Below are positions 13,001-21,961 of a stretch of DNA of 24,633 bases, piece by piece. The translations under genes and the position numbers were made by a program. Location: positions 1 to 24,633 of the forward strand of contig JAIPMN010006265.1 in NCBI GenBank assembly GCA_020650975.1, given 5' to 3'. The stretch's first letter is position 1. Each line of letters starts with the position of its first letter. The notes under the pieces were generated by a model, which saw only the letters and a list, made by a program, of their open reading frames with translations, ran no database searches and had not been told where the DNA came from. This DNA is from Apostichopus californicus (Eukaryota; Echinodermata; Holothuroidea; Aspidochirotida; Stichopodidae).

Positions 13001-13332
13001 CATAGAAAACCATATCATATTCGCGTGGAGTCTTCACTCCTTCCTGAGATTAGTTTATCTTACGTTGTTAACATATAGAGACCCAAGGGAGCGTTTGAAT
13101 TTTGTTTTTGCACATTTGCACGCACCACGTGTTGATGATGGTGTGTGTAGTCTGAACTCGGTTTAAGAATGACTTTTAGAAGAATCTTAAATATTGATAT
13201 GTTATCACGTAAGAAAGAGAAGCAAGCAAACCCTTTCAATGCTATTAATGTTTCTATAGCAATTCATGTTTTCAAGATAGTCACTACTCAAGAAATGCTA
13301 TGGAACGCTCCTTTAAGTCTATATTGATATGA
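10059..13332. other. Noncoding stretch with purine and G/C tracts
   Basis: No supportable gene. Features of composition: a purine tract rich in aaga/gaga at about 10172-10216; a G-rich strand at 11031-11098 containing a 10-G run at 11085-11094, able in principle to form a G-quadruplex; another 10-G run at 12020-12029; and an 11-C run at 12469-12479 followed by (ca)n. The reading frame at 12240-12584 translates to low-complexity hydrophobic and proline-rich sequence generated by these tracts. Confidence 0.5.
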
Positions 13333-13340
13333 TGACGTCA
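13333..13340. promoter_or_regulatory. Perfect CRE palindrome TGACGTCA
   Basis: Exact 8 bp CREB/ATF consensus palindrome in the noncoding region upstream of the Barx exons. Occupancy is unknown. Confidence 0.35.
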
Positions 13341-14185
13341 GCTGTTCAGTTCAGGCCTTAATGTTAATGTTAATCCTGTGTTTGATCATTTATAATTACT
13401 TAACCGAAAGATGTTATTTTATCTTCACGTAAACAACGGAGCATCATTGGATTACATTCTACACCTGCAGTTGTCCTTCACAAGTCTGTAAGACATCCTA
13501 AATCTTTCATTTGAGGCTATTAAATTCATGGTTTTCCTTATTGAGTTTTGTGTTGTATCTAAGGAAATGACGTAATAGTCTGTGTATTAGACTACAAGGT
13601 CCAGTCACTTTAACTGATAAACCTCAACTGTTTTAAAGGGTTATTTCTCGAAGATTAAGAGTATTATATATTTACAACCTGGACTGACATAAGTGTGCTT
13701 TAATGGTCAACAAAATATCAAAAATTAATTTTGTGCCTATAAATTCAACTTTTAAATCTGTTAGCTAGATTGAGGTTTACATGCTACAGACATCTATCCT
13801 GTATTCTGAAATTTTCGCTGCATGAATTTGTGTAACATCACAACAATTTTTGTAGTCGTCATAGAATATTTTCTCCTCATCACATTAATTTATCACGTCA
13901 CAGTACATGTTTACAGCGTCATCACAACTCAAGTTGCTCTATAATCACCACACTACAGTTCCTAGACTCAACTATATTCGTTCTCGTGCTCACATAACGT
14001 TTTCCCTATCCGCGTTCCATAGGAATCGTAAATAACAGTATTAGTTGGATCGTAGGTACTATATGCGTCCAAAATGTTACCTTTCAACTATAGTAACTAC
14101 AACAAGTCAAACGTGATATTATATAACATACTGTAGCTTTATATAGTACTGGAATGTGGAATAAAATCGTGGCTCCAACTTCCTA

Positions 14186-14193
14186 TGACGTCA
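14186..14193. promoter_or_regulatory. Perfect CRE palindrome TGACGTCA
   Basis: Second exact copy, 853 bp downstream of the first and in unrelated flanking sequence, so it is not part of a copied repeat. Confidence 0.35.
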
Positions 14194-14617
14194 CTAAGTA
14201 GACAATGTCTCGATGTAAGGGGGACTGGGGTTGAGACCGAATCAAGTTTGTTTGGTTTTCGTGCCCAGATTCTATCTTGGGTGGAGTTTCTTAAAAATGA
14301 CCAAGTAGACATTTTGGTTCAAAAATTAAAGAAGAACTCTAAAGAATCAAACCAATTTTTTTTTTAAATCTTTAAAGGACCCCCCTTCCCCATAAAAAAA
14401 ACAACCCCCAAACACAGTGGCCCATCATATTCAACTTTCGACAACAGTTCATCACATCCATCCGAAACACATACCCTTATAGTCTCTGAAATATTTAGTT
14501 TTATCGCCTTTCACACTCCTAAGTTTCTATGAATAATTTAGAGGGCTAGGACTTCTTGTAATAATACTTTTGAATTTATTCTCTTAATATTTAGTACACT
14601 AAACTTGCGGGCAATGA

Positions 14618-14625
14618 TGACGTCA
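14618..14625. promoter_or_regulatory. Perfect CRE palindrome TGACGTCA
   Basis: Third exact copy in the upstream noncoding region, with flanks unlike the first two. Confidence 0.35.
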
Positions 14626-16199
14626 TTCAAACACCCAAACGTCTGCACTTTCTGCACCCTTGAGATATCTGTTTGCCTCTCTTAGTTACTGTCTCTATCG
14701 AATCCATCACTGGCCCGGTAAGAACCCAATTATCAGTGAAGAAATAAATAGGTCACAAACATAATTAGGCTAAACATTGTATGTTATATTCTTAAATAAA
14801 CGTGGCACTTCAGTCTCTTTGACAAAACACCGCGATATCGGGAAGTGAATCATTCAGAACGGCTGGATGTGATAGGTTAATGGAAGAGATACAGAGATAG
14901 AAAGGACGCGTGATCATAGATTTAAATTAAAACTGTGTTTTGATTAAATTTGGCATTTTTACTCCAAAAATCCGCTGGTACCATAATGAACTTCTGCAAG
15001 CAAGATATGGTACTTTAAACATAACTTCTTATACTTCATATTTTTATCCATCAAAATAGCCCCAGAAACGATATCATTAGTCAAACACAGGTGTGTAAGG
15101 GCCCACCGGTGAACCGCTTGGTCCGAGCCAATTTCATTGCGCGGGAAAGGTGTATTATAAAGCCGGTACCAATTTAAATCACACCCACCCCCGGTCTCAA
15201 AGCCAATGGTTACGCGATATAAAATTGAAATTAAATCAAATTTATTGGTTACAAGTATAGGGCCAAATAGTTGTAGGTAACCACGTAGATAGTTTAGTTA
15301 GATTGAAAGCTATTCATGTTATTAGTGAATATTACGTATTTTGGACAGAGTATAACCTCAAAGCATAGGGTAACCAAAGAAATGTAGACCAAATGGGTCG
15401 TAAATATTTGTTAACAGGGGATACAATCACCATTTTGTGTCATGGGGGATCTAATATGTTATATCATCCGGGAGGGGTCTTAGGATCCTCCCCCCCCCCC
15501 TTTGAGAAATTTGTGTAATGTGTAGATACCGTGATGCCAAAAAATAGTCAATTTTTTTATAACTTTTTACACATGTTTTAAATGTTTAAGTTGTACCTTG
15601 CATATATATGATATACATTTGTGTACTTTACTCTACAAGTATTGTTGTAATATTATGTCTGTCAGTTGGGAGGGGTGGGGAGGGGTTGCTGATACCCTTG
15701 ATCTCCTTTTGGGGCGGGCTGAAGCCCCCACCCCTAGAAGTATAAGTGGTTGCGCCCCTGCTTGGTACTTCAACGTTCTGTGATTTTCGTAACATAAATT
15801 TTTGCTAGAAGCAAAGGCCCCCCCCCCACCCTATCCCCATAAAGTTCAAAAAAACAAAACTAGAAAAAGGAAATTTATAGCTTCAAATTGGTCGGTTTAT
15901 GTACGTGCTTCAATTCTTGTTATAATCTTATGTTATCAAATGTGTTTATCTATGCACTTGTCACATCCCTAACTTCCCTCAAATTTATCTCCGCTTGGGG
16001 TAGTTTCGAGGTGGTATTTTTCGCGTCTTTTTCGACACTTTTTGGAAGCTAAATAGTGTAGTTATCTCACCATGTTCTGTGCTACGACAACAAAAAACTT
16101 GAAATGTTATCACAGCGCCGATCAACGCACCTGGTACATTTTTTAATTGTATTTAATATCCTTTTTACTTATCTTTTCTATTAAAATCCGCCAAAATTC
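14626..16199. other. Noncoding stretch, C-run interspersed
   Basis: No supportable gene. It contains an 11-C run at 15490-15500 and a 10-C run at 15818-15827. The short frame at 15598-15783 has no recognisable product. Confidence 0.5.
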
Positions 16200-16440
16200 A
16201 ATACCAAAAACATCCAGCTAGAGTTAATTTGGGGTCTTCTTCCAAAACAAGACGGAGAAAAGAAAGTCTCCCGTCGAGAGAGCGGAAACTGCCTTACTGG
16301 AAAGTTTCCGCGTCGCACAAGGAGTCGGATTTTACGCTTGTTCTTGACGGGGTGACACGGCGTGAGCGAACCATTTTACTGTGCTCTCACCTATCGCGAC
16401 CACTGCTTGTGTTTCGAGTTTAATAAAGGCACGAAAAAAA
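16200..16440. other. Isolated GC-richer, CpG-containing block
   Basis: This block is distinctly richer in GC and CpG than the AT-rich DNA either side. One + frame (from a TTG at 16229, no ATG) stays open for 64 codons to a TAA at 16421-16423, which overlaps an AATAAA hexamer (16422-16427). The predicted peptide is basic and serine-rich at its start and matches no family I know. The block also contains ggaaagtttcc (near 16299), a near-palindrome resembling a Rel/NF-kB half-site pair. Possibilities are a noncoding RNA end, a conserved regulatory element, a small CpG island or an unrecognised exon; the sequence alone does not decide. Confidence 0.3.
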
Positions 16441-17935
16441 GAGGAAAAAATGGTTACCCTATTTGATGCTAACATACTGCTTACACTAGTTGGAGGTGTT
16501 TATCTACCAAGCATCAACAAGGGTTAAGATATGGCAAATCACCGTGGGATATAACAGGCTTGGTAACGTTAGATAAGCGAAAATTGATTTAATAATAATC
16601 CTCAAATAAGCTTGTGGTCTGTATCGCAAAATTAGGTAAGTGCTGGCAAACTGTGGGAGAATAAATTAGATTTAGGGTTTGTAAACCAACGGAGAGTATA
16701 ATATAGATTCGGCGCTCAAAACTACTCACAAATTAACATCCTCTTGTTTGGCTGCTGTATATTTAGACCTATGTTTAATGCTCTTCGAACAATCTATTTC
16801 AATGGTTCTTTTCTTTGTGTGCCATCTTCTGTAAAACACAATTTTTGTCATGTAGTAATGGATTTTCGCCCATGCAGATAGCATCCCGTTAGCGTCTTAT
16901 ACCATGGAACGCCGAAAGGGCCATAATGTATACTATCCTCGTATTTTATTTGTAGATTATCATTCGTAATGATTTTTTTATATTATCATCTTAATTGTAC
17001 TTTAATATTATTAATCCCTCTTGTGGTACTTAAGGCGTTCGATAAAATAATAGCACAACGTTTTTTAGTCCCAGTCCCGTGTTTCGTGTAGTTTCTCATC
17101 GCTGTTTTAGTGGGCTACTTAGTACGCTGAGGCAACTGTCTGAGAAGTGGAATCCGAAAACCAACAAAAAGCGGTATGAGCTACATCCGTGAAATTGGTA
17201 GATTTCAAGTTACCAATTACAATTGCCTCTCTATTATTGCAACGTACAACTTTTTTCCATTGGGTGTTGAATTGACTTTTTTTTCTTAAAAAACTAACTT
17301 GCCTGTTTTATTAGTCCAGCGATGTATGTGCCTACGCAAGTGCGGCAACCTGCCTATTTTGGGTACCATCACGTATTTCGCCATGCTTTAATACAACTCC
17401 TACATTCTTATAGGTGTTTTGCTCAATGCCTTTCATAACGGTTCTCCATAGGAGATTTCTGTACCATAATTTGGACTACTCAACTAAAGTGACATATCTT
17501 GGGTTACTAACTACAGTTCATGTATCAGACGTATGTAGTAGTCTTCAACAGGTGTTCACTTGTAGAATGGTTTTTGAGCGTTCAGCAGACACAAAAAGTT
17601 ACACATTCTTGACTTTGCAAAGACTGTTCAGAGGTCATTTCCATTATCAGTATAGACCTACGCTAAACGCCGAGTGAATCACAATATACATGCCCCCCCC
17701 CCCACCCCTCCCCTGACTGGATACTCTTGCTTCTTAACAAAGAACAATATTGCCTCTGTTTTCATGACAAGTTATAAAGTCGTTATTTGAATAACTAATC
17801 TGTAATATGTTATTTTTAAAACAATTCTGCCATTACTGCTTTTTATTGCAAATCTAATTCTGTATGTTATACGCGGAATGGCGCGAATTATATCCAAGTT
17901 TACTATAAGCCTTTTAACGAACGTAAAAAGATAAA
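16441..17935. other. Noncoding stretch upstream of the Barx exons
   Basis: No exon could be supported, although a 5' Barx exon might lie here. An 11-C run occurs at 17693-17703. The frame at 17414-17677 has no start context or recognisable domain. Confidence 0.5.
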
Positions 17936-18017
17936 AACAAATACATTAATGTGTTCGCATTAATGTGTAAGCTAATGACCGTTAACGGATACAAACAAAT
18001 ACATTAATGTGTACGCC
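17936..18017. repeat. Direct repeat of 23 bp, about 59 bp apart
   Basis: The block 'aacaaatacattaatgtg' followed by t(t/a)cgc occurs at 17936-17958 and 17995-18017, with a partial third copy (gcattaatgtgtaagc) between them. It lies 230 bp upstream of the homeobox exon, in its intron or 5' flank. Confidence 0.75.
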
Positions 18018-18250
18018 AGTTTTTCGAAACTTGATAGAAAACATTTTACTTTGTCAAATATTAGACACACTCCTATAAATATTATGTGGTAAAGATATCA
18101 CGCACAAGCTGCTCTTGAATGGAATCATAAAACGAGAAAATCACTTTTCAATAATTTCAATATGTCAATCAAATGAACCGATCTATTTATCATTTATTAA
18201 ACTATTTTTCTAAAACTAATGAAAGTTATATATTTGGTTTCATTTTTCAG

Positions 18251-18684
18251 ATAATAACAGCTATTTCCAGCGTTTTCTTCCTACCACGAACTACCACCAT
18301 CCTTCACTCCTTCCAACCGGCAGCCTAGCTTTACAATTCAGTCTCCAATCACAACCAAGTCTGTTCCATCCCTCATCGCTATATCATCCGTTTCACCCAC
18401 CTAGGTCTAACTCTCCCCCTCCTCTTGGGGTTCCCATACCCGTTCCCGTCTATCTAAGAGGTCGCGCTGGAGCCTCGCCCAGCGAGGCGGCGAGGGCGGC
18501 TAAGAAATGTCGGCGGAGTCGAACAGTTTTCACAGAGCTACAGCTGATGGGTCTAGAAAAGAGATTCGAGAAGCAGAAATATCTGTCGACACCGGATCGG
18601 TTAGAGTTAGCGGAGACACTGGGGTTGAGTCAACTACAAGTCAAGACTTGGTACCAGAACAGACGCATGAAATGGAAGAAACAG
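18251..18684 (+). CDS. barx: Barx-family homeobox protein, exon with linker and homeodomain (5' part of gene missing)
   Basis: This exon encodes 144 codons of a Bar-like homeodomain transcription factor that would act in the nucleus on TAAT-type sites. It starts after a pyrimidine-rich tract and AG (18249-18250) with the second base of a split codon and ends at CAG before gtgagt (18685-18690), phase 0. Residues before the homeodomain ([17 protein letters not shown] at the start, then Pro/Ser/His-rich) resemble the Barx linker. The homeodomain begins at 18508 (residue 1 Cys, then [20 protein letters not shown]). It shows F8, L16, F20, W48, N51 and R53, the Bar-class Thr47 and Tyr49 ([15 protein letters not shown]) and Gln50. 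From memory it differs from vertebrate BARX1 at about four homeodomain positions. No in-frame ATG precedes the homeodomain, so an upstream exon with the start codon and the expected F-x-I-x-x-I-L repression motif is required and was not found here. Confidence 0.93.
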
Positions 18685-18738
18685 GTGAGTAACCTTGACT
18701 GCATACAGGGAGCACGGTAGTATTATGAACAGGAAAAG

Positions 18739-18795
18739 TATGTTTGTGTGCGTGTATGTATGTGTGTATGTGTGTGTATGTATGTATGTATGTAT
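18739..18795. repeat. (TG)n/(TATG)n microsatellite
   Basis: Alternating tg and tatg units in the Barx intron. They grade directly into the 3' end of the adjacent minus-strand SINE, so part of the tract may be the SINE's simple-repeat tail. Confidence 0.85.
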
Positions 18796-19022
18796 TTTAG
18801 ATCCTCCTGCAAGCAGGAACTCGCAAAGAAGCCGTCTTTGGCTTATCAAAGCCGCAAGCTGACCGAAGTCAGTCTCTTACATTCATATTTAACGTCCATG
18901 ATTATGAATTGTCAATTGTCAACAACTCTGTAACTGGACGACATACATTAATCTTGGAGTGACTCGAACCGGGGACCTTATGATTGGAAGGTACCGGCGT
19001 TAACCACTGAGCTAACACTCCT
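18792..19022 (-). mobile_element. tRNA-derived SINE, copy 1 (inside Barx intron)
   Basis: Read on the minus strand, the element begins with a 66-nt tRNA-like head (19021 to 18956). It contains an intact RNA polymerase III A box (TAGCTCAGTGG) and B box (GGTTCGAGTC) and an acceptor-like pairing GGAGTG/CACTCC. A body of about 160 bp follows, with the blocks gttgttgacaattgacaatt, gagactgacttcggtcagct and gataagccaaag, ending in gagttcctgcttgcaggagg and an AT/TG-rich tail. A second copy at 22774-23004 shares about 90% or more of the sequence over the full length, which fixes the boundaries. The body may be one of the conserved SINE core domains (Deu, V or Nin-DC); I cannot assign it without a search. 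Confidence 0.85.
18956..19021 (-). pseudogene. tRNA-like SINE head (promoter), not a functional tRNA
   Basis: The order A box, variable region, B box and closing acceptor strand is preserved, but only 66 nt are present and neither the D stem nor a clean 5 bp anticodon stem with a 7-nt loop can be drawn. It is therefore the promoter head of the SINE and not a tRNA gene. Confidence 0.75.
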
Positions 19023-19563
19023 TGTGGGTAGAAGCTTCTGGGAAATTGGAGGAGGAAAAGCGGGTTGGGTATTTCAACTTGTTCAGATTTGACAAATGTA
19101 CATTTGAATTAGTTACTTTACGGTCGATAAACATATTTAGTTTTATTTATGTTAATTTGATGCAAAACAAATAACATAAATACAATTGTATTGTGGCCTA
19201 TGTGACAGTTAAGGCAGCATACGCTGTGCGTCTGAGAGAATGGGATATTTGCAGTCGAATTCAATAGCATTCCCCCTCCAACAATATTGAAACACGAGAC
19301 GACCGACACTTCTCATGTAAAACAACGTTGCTCCCTAATATTCTAATAAGGTCAAATATATAAAATATACTCTACGCTTACCGGTATCGTCGAAATATTT
19401 TTCCATTTGTGTTGTTTATACTTGTGACAAGTCAACTCTCCTTACTACCCGCGACAAACCTTCAGGATTTTATCTTATGAAATTTATCGCAATGTTTTGC
19501 ATATACTGAGGGCAGTAAATAAGCTCCAATTCCACTCACCCCCTTTAATTTGTATCTCCCCAG

Positions 19564-19785
19564 GTACTACAGGGTGGCGGACAGGAAGCTCCCACAAAGC
19601 CAAAGGGAAGACCAAAGAAATCGGACATTGCATCAATGGAGCAAACTCCCTCCGAAATCGAACAATCAGACGATTCCGATATTGAGTCTGTGACGTCACC
19701 AATGTCACGTGACTCATCGCCTCAGAGATCACCGATGGTCATCGACAAGGCGCTCTCACCTACACCACTAATGCCTAGTTCGTAG
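19564..19785 (+). CDS. barx: Barx-family homeobox protein, terminal coding exon
   Basis: This exon encodes the last 73 residues and a TAG stop (19783-19785). Its first residues complete the homeodomain and run into the Barx-specific C-terminal motif: VLQGGGQEAPTKPKGRPKKS corresponds closely to the (I/M)VL(Q/K)GG...PTKPKGRPKK stretch of vertebrate BARX1 and BARX2, which separates Barx from BarH1/2. The KPKGRPKK run looks like an AT-hook or nuclear-localisation type basic segment. An acidic and Ser/Pro-rich tail follows (EIEQSDDSDIES, then SPMSRDSSPQRSP) with several SP sites that could be phosphorylated. The two exons give 217 residues; known family members are about 250-280, so roughly 35-60 residues are missing upstream. 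Confidence 0.93.
   Translation, partial: VLQGGGQEAPTKPKGRPKKSDIASMEQTPSEIEQSDDSDIESVTSPMSRDSSPQRSPMVIDKALSPTPLMPSS
19691..19698. promoter_or_regulatory. TGACGTCA palindrome inside the Barx terminal exon
   Basis: Exact CRE consensus within coding sequence (codons for VTS). It is listed because it belongs to the window-wide excess of this octamer; being coding, it may be coincidental. Confidence 0.2.
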
Positions 19786-21244
19786 AAGAGAAAAAAAACA
19801 TATTTCTTTGCGATGTAAATTAATCTATGAGGAATTTGTTGGTTTCGAGTATCAAAGAAAAACGTTTGCTATTGGCTCCTCGTTTTACGAAATATACTTA
19901 TTTGCTGATAGGAGAATATGAACCAAAGAAATCCATAATTTAGGATGATACAGAGTCTGCTGGGTCAGGGGATCTATAGCTCGGCTACCCCCCCCCCCCT
20001 CACCCCCTTCCCCTTCTCCCCCACCGCTTTCACTCTTTGCCAAGGCTATAGTTCGCATTGAAAAAAAAGACATAACAAAAAATAATAATCTTCATAACTT
20101 CATAAACTGCACACTGTTTCAGCATGTCTATTACACTATTAAGAACTTCAAAAGGGACCTCTTTTATCAAATAATTGTGCGATAAGTATAAATATTGGCA
20201 TTTTCGAGACTGCTAAATTCTAGCCTGTAATTGTTACGTAAGATTTAAAATTAAGGTATCATAAAATTTAATTATTGAGAGGATAATTCAAAATAGGTTA
20301 GTATTACAATTGAAAGTTATATGTTTGTTTTTTTGGTATACCTTTCGCTGCTGCAAATACGTCAATATGACGTCACAATAAGGATAAAGCAGGGTTTTAA
20401 ATCTCATCGTGAAAGGGAGATTTGAAAAGTTTCAACTTGTATATGTGCTCCTGGAATTATAGAAACTTTGTCATTTGAAGAAGATTCTTTGTTTGAATTT
20501 AAAAAAAAATGCACCTCCTATGAATTATATTCTTACAGCTTATCTTCATTTATAGAAACACACAATTGTTTTTCATTTATCTTTCATATTGCGATGACAA
20601 ATTTGATTGTTTTGAAAATAGGCTGCACGGAGAATGACATGGTCTGTGTGAAAGATCTAATAACTGTACAGTTAAGTTTGTGACCATACGTGCCGTGCCA
20701 TATTATGCTGAGATATATAGTATAGAAGAATATGCTAGAGAGGTCAATGTAAACGTTTATTGTTATTACCAAAGATATTTTAACTGTGTATATATGACTA
20801 CGTAATGTACTTCGTAATGAATGTTACGTTTATAATAATACTAACGGTTTGTAACATATTTTGTACGAAATTTGACAAATTAATTTAAATTGAAAGCGAC
20901 TTAACGATATATTTGACATCATAGGTGCAAAATATTACATTTATTGCTAAAACGCGAGGATAAGCAACCTTTCGACGAACCTAAGTTAGCTATGTATAAA
21001 TCTTCGCACCTTTTGATTACTTTGACACAGGACGAAATAAGACAACAAAACGGAATGGACTTGAAGCCAGTTGTTAAGTTGGCTATGAATATTCAGTTAT
21101 TCATCTGTTCAGTTCTCATCTTTATTTAGCCTTTGATAGTAAAACTATATAGTTTACCATAGCACGAACCTCAACAGTAAATTCACAATATGTCTGTCCG
21201 TGTTCACACATGTTGTACGGCTATATGGTGTTCATATGCACGGT
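19786..21244 (+). other. Barx 3' UTR and downstream noncoding DNA
   Basis: Sequence after the Barx stop codon. No canonical AATAAA hexamer was seen in the first 2 kb; the first noticed is at 22516-22521, beyond the repeats, so the poly(A) site is undetermined. The stretch contains a 12-C run (19988-19999) and a perfect TGACGTCA (20368-20375). The short frames here are not supported as genes. Confidence 0.5.
20368..20375. promoter_or_regulatory. Perfect CRE palindrome TGACGTCA
   Basis: Exact CREB/ATF octamer 583 bp downstream of the Barx stop codon, in AT-rich DNA. Confidence 0.3.
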
Positions 21245-21658
21245 GTGACTATGTAGCCCAGACTACTGCATATACCATGCACAGGTTCCTGTATGCTGCA
21301 CGGCTTCCATGGCGCTATGTGCGATCTGTTTCGTGATAATTCTATACAGAACACGGTGACCATGTATAGTCTAGGTAGGTCCATACTAGACGCAGGTTCT
21401 TGTATGTTGCACGCCTTCCATGGGTGGGGGGGGGGGGGCTATGTGTGATCTGTATGGTGTTTATTCTAGAGATCGGTGACCATCTATAGTTTACTCAGCT
21501 TCATACCATGTTTGCACATGTTTTTGTATGTTGCACTGCCACCACCGGAGTGTGTGTTCTGTGTGATGTTTATTTCGGAGAGAAAACAAACTGTTAACAA
21601 ACTGCTTATCTATTGCCAAAACTCATGTGTAGGGAAATATGTAAAAGTTAGAGGGACT

Positions 21659-21692
21659 GACGTTTCGATCCTAGCAGGATCTTCTTCGGGGG
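21659..21692 (-). ncRNA. Hammerhead-ribozyme-like motif, copy A (degenerate)
   Basis: Read on the minus strand: CCGAAGAA, then stem GATCC, loop TGCTA, stem GGATC, then GAAA and CGTC. This has the order of a hammerhead core (CUGANGA, stem II, GAAA, GUC cleavage triplet) with a very short stem III. Deviations: U4 reads C, there is one extra A before stem II, and stem I pairing is not evident. Probably a decayed copy. Confidence 0.4.
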
Positions 21693-21736
21693 CTTCTTTA
21701 GTTAGCCCCTGCAGACGATCCTATACTAGGATCGAA
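21664..21736. repeat. Long imperfect inverted repeat with a 9-base loop
   Basis: Left arm 21664-21694 and right arm 21704-21736. The outer 10 bases (ttcgatccta / taggatcgaa) and the inner 6 (ggggct / agcccc) pair perfectly. The middle pairs with a few mismatches and a 2-base indel. Each arm also contains its own short stem (gatcc/ggatc), so the region can fold as one long hairpin or as two local hairpins. Confidence 0.8.
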
Positions 21737-21738
21737 AA
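21709..21738 (+). ncRNA. Hammerhead-like motif, inverted copy (decayed)
   Basis: On the plus strand: CTGCAGA (core CUGANGA with A6 changed to C), one extra base, an 8 bp stem cgatccta/taggatcg with loop tac, then GAAA. No GUC follows, so the cleavage site is lost. Its architecture mirrors copy A, with which it forms the long inverted repeat. Confidence 0.3.
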
Positions 21739-21776
21739 GCCACACGCCCTATCACTTTTACATGGTGTTTATTTTA

Positions 21777-21961
21777 TGTGTAAAAGTAAGTTGGCCTGAC
21801 GTTTCGATCCTAGCAGGATCTTCTTCAAAGGCTAAATGACAAGTAACAGTAACAGAAGGGACAAAAGCACGCACAGAATACAGACAGGTTAATGAGCATG
21901 GTGAACACAAAGAGATAGATGTAAGGGGATTAGTAGACAAGGGATGGAGAGAAAAAAGAAA
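21777..21961 (-). mobile_element. About 185 bp insertion flanked by 13 bp direct repeats, carrying a hammerhead-like motif
   Basis: The direct repeat ggtgtttatttta occurs at 21764-21776 and 21962-21974, exactly bordering this segment, and corresponds to a piece of the surrounding tandem unit, as expected for a target-site duplication. It also recurs at 21975-21987, so local duplication is an alternative. On the minus strand the segment begins pyrimidine-rich and ends with the hammerhead-like motif. No open reading frame is present. Size and ribozyme position suggest a short non-autonomous retroelement or a fragment of a Penelope-like terminal repeat. Assignment is inference. Confidence 0.45.
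21794..21832 (-). ncRNA. Hammerhead-ribozyme-like motif, copy B (best preserved)
   Basis: Minus strand: stem I 5' strand GCCT (21829-21832), core TTGAAGA plus one extra A, stem II GATCC/GGATC with loop TGCTA, GAAA, CGTC, then stem I 3' strand AGGC (21794-21797), giving 4 perfect stem I pairs. Stem III would be minimal (AC/GU), the type described as active mainly as a dimer in Penelope-like elements. C3 reads T and there is an extra base before stem II, so activity is doubtful. Confidence 0.45.

Larger units (their letters stand above)
18685..19563 (+). other. Barx last intron, 879 bp
   Basis: Canonical GT (gtgagt) to AG, the latter after a pyrimidine-rich stretch and ctccccag. It interrupts the coding sequence between homeodomain residues 59 and 60 in phase 0. 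The intron carries a TG/TATG microsatellite and a minus-strand tRNA-derived SINE starting about 110 bp from the donor. The rest (19023-19563) holds nothing recognised; a 63-codon minus-strand frame there is not supported. Confidence 0.9.

Noticed and set aside
13173..13335. Plus-strand ATG frame beginning MTFRRILNIDML, checked as a Barx first exon
   Set aside because: Lacks the F-x-I-x-x-I-L pattern and no suitable donor was identified.
18008..18076. ATG-initiated short plus-strand frame whose residues NLIENIL recall the Barx N-terminal F-x-I-x-x-I-L motif, 200 bp before the homeobox exon
   Set aside because: The key Phe is Asn, the frame stops after 22 codons, and no good donor in the right phase is present (only a weak ttt/gtcaaa). 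Most likely chance.
18634..18849. Minus-strand frame over the Barx exon end and microsatellite
   Set aside because: Antisense to a clear coding exon and dominated by His-Thr repeats from the TG/TATG tract.
18956..19021. Candidate functional tRNA gene on the minus strand
   Set aside because: Only 66 nt, no proper D or anticodon stem, and it is joined to a SINE body repeated elsewhere in the window.
21476..21799. 107-codon plus-strand frame
   Set aside because: Runs across a tandem-repeat unit and the inserted hammerhead-like elements, so it is a by-product of repeats.
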